Shown piece by piece: positions 1-8,915 of a DNA stretch of 64,000 bases (its first letter is position 1; every line of letters starts with the position of its first letter). The notes beneath the pieces are model-generated. The model did not search any database and was not told the origin of the DNA. It saw nothing but the letters and a program-made list of their open reading frames with translations. The position numbers and the translations under genes are program-made. Where the stretch lies: contig NC_091276.1 in assembly GCF_042100115.1 (NCBI RefSeq), positions 2,480,001-2,544,000 on the forward strand, given 5' to 3'. The stretch comes from Alternaria dauci (lineage: Eukaryota > Ascomycota > Dothideomycetes > Pleosporales > Pleosporaceae).

Positions 1-28
1 AGCCCAGACACGTGAATAACAACCACAG

Positions 29-1061
29 GGACGCTTGGAAACAGCAAAACAGCCTCTCCCGTACAGAAGCCAAGCGCCGCTACATCACCACCCTCATCGA
101 CACCATGCACAAATACGCCTCGCCCTCGCCCGACTCCCGCGAACTAGTCGCCGAGCTCGAGTTCGTCTGGGACCAAGTCAAGTCAAACGTACCCTCCTCG
201 TCGTCCTCCTCGCCCGTACGCACCGCCGACCACATAGCGCCCGGGTATACCTCACAGCACGAGCTTGGCCAAAGCGGACGAGCAGCCATGAACGCAAGCG
301 GCGACATGGAACAAGACACACCCGGCCAGATGCTACCCAAAGAACAGCGTGACATGCCCCTGCGCGTCAAATCGCCCATGTCGCAGTCCGAAGAAGATCT
401 CGAGGAGGAAGAAGCCGAAATCGACCGCGGCGAAGTCTTTGTCGATGCCCCGGATAGCCAATACAATCCTACCTCCTACCCGGACGACGACGACCACCAG
501 CCCGAACTAGAAGACGCGCGCGTCCAAACAGATCTCCAGCAGTTGATACGGGCGGAACCGATACCCATACAGACGCCCACGCCCGCGCCGAGGAATAGAG
601 GCATGGGCGTGCTGGGCAAACCAATACAGATGAACATACCGGGTCTCGGCGGAACACCTGCCCCCGGGAATGCCGCTGTAGCATCGAAAGAATCCGTCGC
701 AGACCAGAAGTGGAAAAAGCGCGTTGAGCAGTCATTAATGAAAATGACGGCCGAAGTTGCTGCGCTGCGTGAACAGCTCGAGGCGAGGAGATTATTCGCA
801 CATTCGGCGCATTACCGCTTGTTCCGCGGGATATGGAGATGGGTGTGGGCGTGCGTAAAGCATATAGCCGTCGATGTGTTTATATTAGGCATTGTGCTGT
901 TATGGATGAGGAGGAAGAAGGATAGGAGGTTGGAAGGCGCGATACGGGTTCTGCTGGGCGATGCGGTGGCGCAGATGCAGAGGGGCGGGGGAGCCGTGTT
1001 TGGCAGAGTCAGAATACCGATGCTGGGAGGGGGCGGCAAGAAGACAGTCAGCGCGTCGTGA
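29..1061 (+). CDS. Acyl-CoA-binding protein with C-terminal membrane anchor (5' partial)
   Basis: The gene runs in from beyond the window. A splice acceptor (cacag, ending at 28) fits the start of this exon, although the frame stays open to the edge. The first residues (RDAW, then SRTEAKRRYITTLIDTMHKY) match the last helix of an acyl-CoA-binding domain. Next come a long low-complexity, acidic linker, a charged stretch likely to form a coiled coil (around DQKWKKRVEQSLMKM), and a hydrophobic segment (VDVFILGIVLLW) followed by RRKKDRR near the C-terminus. ACB domain, coiled coil and tail anchor together are the layout of ACBD5 and fungal Atg37, which sit in the peroxisomal membrane and bind long-chain acyl-CoA. 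The layout is seen; the peroxisomal site is inferred from the family. The N-terminal ACB helices are outside the window. Confidence 0.8.
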
Positions 1062-1187
1062 ATAAAGGGGGCACGATAGTACCGCGAGATGTGTTTTTAA
1101 CGATATACGTCAATCTAATACTGACATGTACATGATAGCGAGCTGGCGTTTCAAAGTCTTTCTCTCTTCTCTGGCGCACCAATCTCC

Positions 1188-2465
1188 TCAGTTCATTTCT
1201 CCTACGTCCTTCATCCTTACCACTTTCTCTTTCCGACCTTCCCACTCCCCAAGCTTCTTAGGAAAACACTGCCTAACTAGCACCTCCCCATACCCCTCCA
1301 ACCTGCTTTCCACCTCATTCAACGCCCCGACAACACCACGCTTCCCTACAATCACATCCACAGACTTGAGTTCCCTACCTCCCACAGCCGGCTCTCTTGG
1401 CAAAGCAGCAATAGCCACGTTACTAACAGTACCACAGAACATGATTACTAGCATGCCCATGGCTGCAGCGTCCGAGAGCTGCGTGCAGAGAAGTGCTTGG
1501 CTGAGGAGGCCACCAGATATAAGGATGAATGCTGGCATGGTAACGCCATGCTTTTTATTGTCGTATGGCACACGTGGTGCGACTGTGTCTTGCGCGTCGA
1601 ATGTGTCACTGTCTGCGGTTTGGATGATGAAGATATGTCGTGGTGCTGTATCCGTGTCGCGCATCAACGCGTAGCCACCACCTGGGCCACCCTCTGCGTC
1701 TGAAAGGTGTTTCTGTGCGGACCACATAGGGAGATTTGCGGTTGCTTCGATCAGTAGAATCGACGTGCTGAGGAGCAGGAGGACAGAGAGATCGCGGTAA
1801 CAGTACCAGAACAGCCCTGCGAGACAAAACTGGAAGACAGCAGTGGCCGTACTGCGGTTTTTCCACATTGTCCATAGCGACCGGTCTGTTGACGAATGAC
1901 CAGTAGACTCCAGGATCTCGATGACAGTATCGTCATCGCCCGTCTCGCGCAGATACTTCGACTCCAGATCCTGGAGCAATCCCCCAAGCCCAAATTTACT
2001 GTTCTTCCTTACACTTCCTTTCTTCACATGCATACCTACAACCTTGACATCTTCCTCCTCTTGCTCTCTTAGTAACAAAATCTCACTACCACGCACCACT
2101 CGCACCAAAAACCCCGCGGTGAAAGCAAGCCATCCAAATCCAAAACACGGAGATTCGTCCACGGAAGATGCAATCGTTGCAGCGAAAGCTTTTTGTACGA
2201 TATCAGGAGCGAGGAGCGTGAGAATAATGACAAGTGGCGGGATACGTCCTGAGTCATTGGAGTGGTGGTGGTATCCTGGGCCGGAAGGGGAGAGGTAGTA
2301 GTTTGTCAGGTAGAGAGAGATGTACGCGATCGTGAGGGGGATAGTGGTGCCGCGGTGAGTGAAATCTGTACTTCCTTTGAGAACGAGTGAGTTGGCGCGA
2401 GAGGGGGACATCGGGTGTTTGCTGTCAGTCATGATGCTGCCTTTTTCGATATCGAGGTGTGGCAT
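1188..2465 (-). CDS. Uncharacterised multi-pass membrane protein
   Basis: This is a single-exon reading frame of 425 residues. I chose the first ATG (MPHLDIEKG); the frame is open further upstream but only from a TTG. Several hydrophobic segments are visible: one near IPLTIAYISLYLTNYYL, one at PPLVIILTLLAPDIVQKAF, a pair at FQFCLAGLFWYCYRDLSVLLLLSTSILL, and a late one around AAAMGMLVIMFCGTVSNVAIAAL. A charged cytosolic-looking loop (EQEEEDVKVVGMHVKKGS) lies in the first half. I do not recognise the family. It lies tail to tail with the acyl-CoA-binding gene, whose stop is about 125 bp away. Confidence 0.7.
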   Translation of the reverse strand: MPHLDIEKGSIMTDSKHPMSPSRANSLVLKGSTDFTHRGTTIPLTIAYISLYLTNYYLSPSGPGYHHHSNDSGRIPPLVIILTLLAPDIVQKAFAATIASSVDESPCFGFGWLAFTAGFLVRVVRGSEILLLREQEEEDVKVVGMHVKKGSVRKNSKFGLGGLLQDLESKYLRETGDDDTVIEILESTGHSSTDRSLWTMWKNRSTATAVFQFCLAGLFWYCYRDLSVLLLLSTSILLIEATANLPMWSAQKHLSDAEGGPGGGYALMRDTDTAPRHIFIIQTADSDTFDAQDTVAPRVPYDNKKHGVTMPAFILISGGLLSQALLCTQLSDAAAMGMLVIMFCGTVSNVAIAALPREPAVGGRELKSVDVIVGKRGVVGALNEVESRLEGYGEVLVRQCFPKKLGEWEGRKEKVVRMKDVGEMN

Positions 2466-2936
2466 TGTTGTGCTAGAGAGTCGAGAGAGCTTTCTTGTCG
2501 CTGGGTGTTGAGAGTAGAAATCTAGTATTGTCAATGCGACAACTTCTGTCCGCGACGGCCCTGGTCGTCAGTTGTCGCGTGATTTCACTAGTTCACTCAC
2601 AGATGTGTGAATCGTGGCTTGTTGTCCCTCGGTCTGTTGTATTAAACTTTCATACAGCGTCATAGCTCCGGTAGTCGACGACGTTGCTCAAAAGGAAGGT
2701 GCGAGGCTGAAAGTCAAACGAACGTGAAGCCCGTGCGTTTGTGAATGTGCGGTTGGATCGCTTTGTCGTAACGTATCAGAAGATCACTACGGTGAAGGTG
2801 AAAGTTGTTTTCGTCGCACCATCACACACCTGTACTCACAAGACAACCCCCCACTGCGCCACTGCATACCGATTGCATTGCCTTCTAGCTGCACACCTCT
2901 ATCCTAGATGTACAAAGAAACTCCATTTGGCTCACC
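2466..2936. other. Intergenic, no gene seen
   Basis: This 471-bp stretch is the upstream region of the minus-strand membrane-protein gene and the downstream region of the minus-strand WD40 gene. Short open frames are present on both strands, but none has a recognisable product. Confidence 0.6.
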
Positions 2937-4632
2937 TCATCCATCTCCCCACCCGAACTTTGCAATCCCACCATTCCAACAAGACCAAAGATCAACCGCA
3001 CCATCCGAATCACATCGATCAATGAACTTGAGCGACCGTATCGGATCATGTGTCGTCGCCTTGCCATACTTGGGGTCGTTGTCAGCCTTGATTTCCCTGA
3101 CTGTCTTGCCCGTCCAAATATTGCTAATCCTAATCGCTGTCCCCGTGGATTGATCTTGGGCTGCTGCTAGAAGCCCCAGTCGGGGATGTACGTCGATATC
3201 CAGATCCAGCTCATCCCGGTTCGCATGTGCAAAGGTCAAGACAGGCTGGGACCAATTCTTGAAAGCCTTGTGGTTGAGCTTACGACGCTTGTGTCCATCG
3301 CGGTGGGTAGGGTATAGCGACCTGAAATATTCCTCGTTGTAGTGATGGTTCTCGTAGTTGAACGTCTTTCGTGATGAGTTTCGCGATAAGCGGGGTGCGC
3401 GGATGTCGTAGAGGAAAAGAGTGTCCTGGAGTCCAGAGCAGACCAACCTGGTCTCATCGTCGGCGCGCCTGAGCTTTGAAACGGGTGACGGATGGGTGAG
3501 AACGTGGCTCGAGCCACCTGATCTTGTGTCGTATAGTCGGATGGTTCCGTTACGACAGCCAAGCGCGACGGTAGTGTATGATATCCATTCCAAGGCTAGC
3601 ACATCTGAATCAAGTGATTTTACGGCAGTTTGCGAGTCCCATGCTCCTGCTTGAGAGCGGGCAAAGAGTAGCATGGAACTCGAAGCTGCAACTGCGAGAT
3701 GTTCCGACCAGGTCGCTGCGACATTATTTGCAAGACCTGGTGAAGGCGTGAAGGTTGATGGTCTGGCTGCAGCACCCCATATCGTTGAGCAGTCTTTTGG
3801 TGTAAACTTCTGACCGACGTACTGTGATTCTAAAGTTAGCAAGGGACTAAATTCTGGTTTTTCACAAGCTCGATGCAAAACCAAAACCTACCCTGGACGG
3901 CACATTATTGAAGAGGTCAGATTTCTATGACTAGAAGTCCAGAGGAGCCCTTCAGTGTAGGCTTTAGTGTTACACGTAGACGAGTGAGCGACTTACCGGA
4001 TCATCGCGCCCTGGATCGCTGAGCCACAGTTCCGGAGGCCGATCCGAGCCATATGTGGTCACTGCAAGCGCCCCAGTCTGCGGAAGGAAGGACAATGAAG
4101 AGACTGTAGATGTTGTCCGCGTTACCTCTGCCCAAGCATCGGGCGAGTAGGTCGCTTTTGGCGACGGCGTACGGAGACTCCCCCGTGCATGATAGAAGTC
4201 GGCTTGCTGCATGCACACGCTGTTTGACTTCCGAACTGCATAGATTGTATCCTTGTTCGGATCTCTCTCAAAGAATCGTATGCTTTGAGAATGGCGGCCA
4301 TCCAGCACCTCTTGTGCATCACTCTCGATACCCGCTGCGCATGCATCCGGCCAAGAACCATGAAGATAGCGCGATGTTCGTCCAAGACCTATTTCCCTGT
4401 CCAGGTTGGTCTGTGCAAAAGTATTGGGATTGCGCCTAACGACGCGCTCCTTGCGTATCTTGTTTGAGCGTGCAATCGCAACATTTTGGATGCGTTCTTT
4501 GCGCTCGGTTTTCTTGATATTCTCCGATGAGTATTTGAGATTGGAGCCCTGTGACGCAGTCTGGTTCTGGATCCTGAAATATTTCTTCTTTTCTGCGTCC
4601 CAGAAATATCCTGGTATTGCTTGGCCGTTCAT
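2937..4632 (-). CDS. DCAF4-like WD40 repeat protein
   Basis: The start is the ATG of MNGQAIPGYFWD. The N-terminal IPGYFWDAEKKKYFRI is the signature of DCAF4 (WDR21) proteins, substrate receptors of the DDB1-CUL4 ubiquitin ligase. I join exon 1 (4632-3997, donor gtaagt) to exon 2 (3887-2937, acceptor ggtag), which keeps the frame. A nearby alternative (donor gtaggt at 3892, acceptor ctttag) gave no consistent frame, so this junction is the weak point. The C-terminal part carries degenerate WD strands such as LEWISYTTVALGCRNGTIRLYD, LVCSGLQDTLFLYDIR and LGLLAAAQDQSTGTAIRI. Total about 528 residues. It is divergent from the SelO gene across about 254 bp. The CUL4 role is inferred from family membership only. 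Confidence 0.75.
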
Positions 4633-4886
4633 GTTGGAGGTGCAAGGTGAAAAGACAGAAATGTCGACGCGCCTGATTAGCGCAGTAGCGCACAAGAGGA
4701 CACGGCGAGTCAGGTACCGTGTTTTCGCGGCTGACTATCGATAAGCAACTCCTCCGAGGCATGACGCCACCGCTCCATAGCGTTCACATCACTCTGATCT
4801 GCGCCTCCATGCGCCCGTATTTGCCGCCGTCCTCCCCTCATCGCCCCTCCCTCTCTCCTACACCACAGTATACCCTTTAGCAGCTG

Positions 4887-6914
4887 ATGCTTCGAATCTC
4901 ACCTGCGCTGCAGCCCACTCGCAAAGCATTATCAGCGACGAAATACATTTGCAGGAATCCATTCCACACCTTCATGCGCCTCAACCAAGTTATGGCCCAC
5001 CTCGACAACTCACAGACGGCGAACAACTCGTCCGACAAGTTACAGACGCTGCGCTCTCTTCCCAAGTCGAATGTCTTCACATCCAATCTCCCCGCCGATG
5101 ACGCGTTTCCCAGACCGAAAGACTCACACGATGCGCCACGGCAGATGCTTGGACCGCGCATGGTCAAGGGAGCGCTATACACATACGTTCGACCCGATCC
5201 ACAAGGCGAGTCCGAGCTACTAGCTGTCAGCCAGCGGGCGCTCCAAGACATTGGCCTGAAGCCAGAGGAGGCCGAGACTGAAGAGTTCAAGGAAGTCGTT
5301 GCCGGCAAGAAGATCCTGACATGGGACGAATCGAATCCAGAGGCAGGCATATACCCTTGGGCGCAATGCTACGGAGGCTACCAATTCGGGCAATGGGCAG
5401 GCCAACTCGGCGACGGTCGTGCCATCTCCCTGTTTGAATCCACAAACCCCGCAACAGGCACACGCTACGAGATTCAATTGAAAGGCGCTGGACGAACACC
5501 GTACTCGCGCTTCGCCGACGGCCGAGCAGTCCTCCGCTCTTCCATCCGCGAGTTTGTCGTCTCGGAATACCTCAATGCTATCAAGATTCCAAGTACGCGA
5601 GCGCTGGCGCTCACCCTGAACAACGGAAGCAAAGTGATGCGCGAACGAACCGAGCCAGGCGCCATCGTTACTCGCTTCGCGCAAAGTTGGATCCGCTTCG
5701 GCACATTCGACTTGCAGCGCATCCGTGGCGACCGAAAGACACTCCGCATACTCGCAGACTATACAGCCGAGCACGTCTACGGCGGCTGGGACAAGCTCCC
5801 GTCTAAGCTTCCCGCTGGCGATGCAAAGGACGTGCACAACCAGACATCTGAGGGGGTGGCGAAAGACACTGTCGAGGGCGAGGGTGCAGGAGAGGAGAAC
5901 CGCTATGTCCGTCTCTATCGCGCAATCGTCCGCCGCAACGCAGAGACTGTCGCAAAATGGCAAGCATACGGCTTCATGAACGGCGTACTAAACACAGACA
6001 ATACTTCCATCCTCGGGCTAAGCATCGATTTCGGCCCTTTTGCCTTTTTGGATACTTTCGATCCGACGTACACGCCCAACCACGACGATCACATGCTGCG
6101 GTACAGCTACCGCAACCAACCCACAATCATCTGGTGGAACCTTGTTCGTCTGGGCGAAGCATTCGGCGAGCTCATGGGTGCGGGCAGTAAAGTCGACGAG
6201 GCGCAGTTTGTGGAGAAGGGAGTCACAGAAGAAGCAGCAGATGGGATTGTCAAGTGTGCCGAGTCTGCCATTGACCGCGCAGGCGAAGAGTACAAGGCTG
6301 TGTTTCTGGCAGAGTATAAACGGCTCATGACGCTGCGTCTTGGACTCAAGACGCAAAAGGATAGCGACTTTGAGGAGTTGATGTCGGAGTTGCTGGACTC
6401 GCTGGAGATGTTTGAGTTGGACTTTCATCATGCGTTCCGCAGGTTAGGTGCTGTTAAGTTGTCCGAGATTGAGACTGAGGATCAGAGGAAAGATGTTGCG
6501 GGACGCTTTTCCAAGAAGGACGGGGCCCCGAGGCAGGAAAGCGAGGGGCGTCAGCGTTTGGGCAAGTGGCTAGAGAAGTGGGCTGCGAGGGTCAAGGAGG
6601 ACTGGGGTGAGGGTAAGGATGACGAGAGGAAAGCGGCCATGGATGCGGTGAATCCCAATGTGAGTATCCACTTTACTTGTTCACAGAGACATGCGATGCT
6701 GACATCCAAACAGTTCATCCCCCGCTCGTGGATCCTGGACGAACTCATCGAGCGTGTAGAGAAGCAGGGCGAGCGTGAGATTCTACCCCAGATTATGAAA
6801 CTCGCTTTGAACCCCTTCCAAGAAACTTGGGAGTGGAATGCAGATGAGGAGGAGAGGTTCTGTGGCGATGTGCCGAAGCACAAGGGCATGATGCAGTGTA
6901 GCTGTAGTTCTTAG
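4887..6914 (+). CDS. FMP40: SelO/YdiU-family protein AMPylase, mitochondrial (Fmp40-like)
   Basis: A full-length SelO (UPF0061) protein. Family members have a kinase fold with inverted ATP use and transfer AMP to Ser/Thr/Tyr of mitochondrial proteins in redox stress. Visible family blocks are YPWAQCYGGYQFGQWAGQLG, GAGRTPYSRFADGRAVLRSS, GVLNTDNTSILGLSIDFGPF and NPFQETWEWNADEE. The N-terminus (MLRISPALQPTRKALSATKY) is basic and suits a mitochondrial presequence. The protein ends CSCSS, so cysteine replaces the selenocysteine of animal SelO. A 54-nt intron (6660-6713, gtgagt to aacag) lies inside the frame: it is a multiple of three and has no stop, and its removal joins NPN to FIPRSW, the expected family sequence. 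Spliced length 657 residues, unspliced 675. Confidence 0.92.
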   Translation: MLRISPALQPTRKALSATKYICRNPFHTFMRLNQVMAHLDNSQTANNSSDKLQTLRSLPKSNVFTSNLPADDAFPRPKDSHDAPRQMLGPRMVKGALYTYVRPDPQGESELLAVSQRALQDIGLKPEEAETEEFKEVVAGKKILTWDESNPEAGIYPWAQCYGGYQFGQWAGQLGDGRAISLFESTNPATGTRYEIQLKGAGRTPYSRFADGRAVLRSSIREFVVSEYLNAIKIPSTRALALTLNNGSKVMRERTEPGAIVTRFAQSWIRFGTFDLQRIRGDRKTLRILADYTAEHVYGGWDKLPSKLPAGDAKDVHNQTSEGVAKDTVEGEGAGEENRYVRLYRAIVRRNAETVAKWQAYGFMNGVLNTDNTSILGLSIDFGPFAFLDTFDPTYTPNHDDHMLRYSYRNQPTIIWWNLVRLGEAFGELMGAGSKVDEAQFVEKGVTEEAADGIVKCAESAIDRAGEEYKAVFLAEYKRLMTLRLGLKTQKDSDFEELMSELLDSLEMFELDFHHAFRRLGAVKLSEIETEDQRKDVAGRFSKKDGAPRQESEGRQRLGKWLEKWAARVKEDWGEGKDDERKAAMDAVNPNVSIHFTCSQRHAMLTSKQFIPRSWILDELIERVEKQGEREILPQIMKLALNPFQETWEWNADEEERFCGDVPKHKGMMQCSCSS

Positions 6915-6971
6915 GTGGCCTCCAATACGCACCTGGGAAGGTGATGTAAAGGGTGTTGGATAATCCAAATC

Positions 6972-8556
6972 CTAGTCTACACCACCAACGAGATATTCGC
7001 CCACTTCCAAGTTGACACTCCTACCCAGTGCGCGTGCATATTCCCATCCAAAGTTCACGCGCCAGCGACCTCCTCCTTCTAGTGCATCGTTGCTTCCTGC
7101 TCCTGCTCTGACCAGTAATCTCATACTAGTCAGCGTCGCAATCTGTGTGTACAGATCCGCCACCTGTGGTACCGTTCCGTCAAGCAATGCTCGGAAGATT
7201 GCCAGCAGCCTGTCCAAGGTAAACGGACTGGGCGTCAGCAAATGTCGACTGATCTTCCGATGCTTGGCTCCCGTCCGCTTTCCCGTGACGCTGAAAGAAG
7301 CAGCGCTCGGTGCGCGTCGCTTGTTCTTCCGCTTGTCGGTATGCTTCATGAAGTATGTTACGTCTGTGCGCGAGGGATTGTAGGACGCGAGGTAAGCAGC
7401 GATGAGGATGTGTGTCGTAAAGTACGGAAGGCTGTGGGCTGTCATGTTCGCTGGCTTCTTCTTGCTGGGTGTGGCTGGTATGACGCCAGCCGATGCCGCG
7501 TCCTTTGTGGGTTCGGCCGTATCCGCGATGATTCGATCCAGAACCGAGTCTTCGAGCTGGAAGAGATGCCGTCTGTTGACCATCAAGCGCGAGAAGTCGC
7601 GTGTACCGAACTGGCCCGATACTACCGGTTCGACAAACGGGCGCCAGAGTCGCATTGCGCAGCTCTTGAAGCTTATGAGGTCTCGGCCGGTGTGCTTTGC
7701 AAGTGAGTCGTAGACTGCTTGTAGGAAACGGCCCCATAACCAGGCGTCATCTTCGGCGGCGAGATCGGGTGTGTAGTCTGGGAATTGTTCTAGGGAGGGG
7801 GGTTGCAAGAATATCTTCGGCGGGTGGGCGCCGAGAATGGTGAGGAGTTCGCTGCGTGTGTAGGATGGAAAGTGTAGGAAGGTTGCCGATGAAGAGTGGA
7901 GTACGGAGGGGGTGAGCGGGAGCGTTGTTGTGAGGATGAGGGAGAGGTTTGGTATCTGCTTATAAAGTTAGTGTCACGCGTTCCATCTCATCCGTGTTGG
8001 GCCGTACCATCTCTCCCAGTCTTGCTAGCGCAGCAATCAATGTGCCACCCCCTTCTCTCAACTTGTCCACCGCGTCTAGCACCAGCACAAACTTGTCCCG
8101 GCCCTCCAACACCTTCTCCATATTGACGCATAGCGCGCTGAGGTTCTCGGTACGCGCATACGGTCGCCTGTCAATCTTCTCATCGTTGAACACGTCGAGC
8201 GCATCCAGACTCGCTGTGACAATGCGCTCCAAGAGATGCCGTGTGGTGATGCATTCGCGAACGTTGATGACGGTATGTTGTATGCGGGAGAGGTGGAAGA
8301 AGGAGCGCAGAACCGAAGATTTGCCCGTCGCTGTAAGACCGTGGATGTTCAGAAAGGGTGGTGAGGGAAGATGCGCCTGGGTTGCTGTTAGGGGATTGTG
8401 TATGAAGCCTGAGGGCTTACATACGCTATAGAGGGCAGCTAGATGTCGTATTTGCTGATCGCGACATGAATATTCAGCTGTCAGTTGCGCAACAATTTCT
8501 TCAGGTAACATTGTCGTTGTCGCCATGTTGTTTTGCATGTTGGCAGCACCGTTCAT
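6972..8556 (-). CDS. ORC5: Origin recognition complex subunit 5
   Basis: An AAA+ subunit of the origin recognition complex, which marks replication origins in the nucleus. Three exons: 8556-8425, 8376-8008 and 7955-6972. Intron 1 (8377-8424, gtatgt to cccag) is 48 nt, in frame and stop-free; its removal joins AALYS to AHLPSPPFLNIHG. Intron 2 (7956-8007) is 52 nt. A Walker A motif is seen in HGLTATGKSS and a Walker B-like strand in FVLVLDAVDKL. The C-terminal half has the ORC5 helical block LPYFTTHILIAAYLASYNP, followed by a basic KRKNKRRAPSA region. About 494 residues. Its stop is 57 bp from the SelO stop (convergent). Confidence 0.92.
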
Positions 8557-8915
8557 GTCTCGAGGGTCGAGGGTGTCGCGCTAGCTTGGCGCCAAACGCG
8601 GGTGCACGTGCACTGCCGCCCATGACTTCCACCCTCAGACCTCTCACCAACATTCGTCATCACATTGCATCCAATGTAACCCACAGGAGTACAGCGTCGT
8701 ACTATATTCGATGAATTCCACATGTTGAAATCAACAAGTGACAGCAGAAAGGAGTCGACGTCGCCACCTGACCGTCATGTGCGACCGTGACTGTGTTCGC
8801 TGCCTGCACCTGCAGAGTGGCACAGCCTCGTCACCTTTGGCTGATTGGGGTTCAGATGAACCCCGCGTTCCGTGCGATTTCACTGAGAACATCACACAAA
8901 TCCGTAAGCGCGCAC
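8557..8915. other. Divergent intergenic region ORC5 / NLR
   Basis: This 359-bp stretch should hold the promoters of both flanking genes. The frame of the NLR is open upstream to an ATG at 8787, so part of it could be coding if that start is used. I see no clear TATA box. Confidence 0.5.

Noticed and set aside
3888..3996. Alternative splicing of the DCAF4-like gene with a mini-exon and second intron (gtaggt to ctttag)
   Set aside because: The splice signals look good, but every combination I tried breaks the frame; the single intron 3888-3996 keeps it. The junction stays uncertain.
5220..5963. A 247-codon minus-strand frame antisense to SelO
   Set aside because: It is a shadow of the coding strand with no domain; the plus-strand SelO is full length and well matched.
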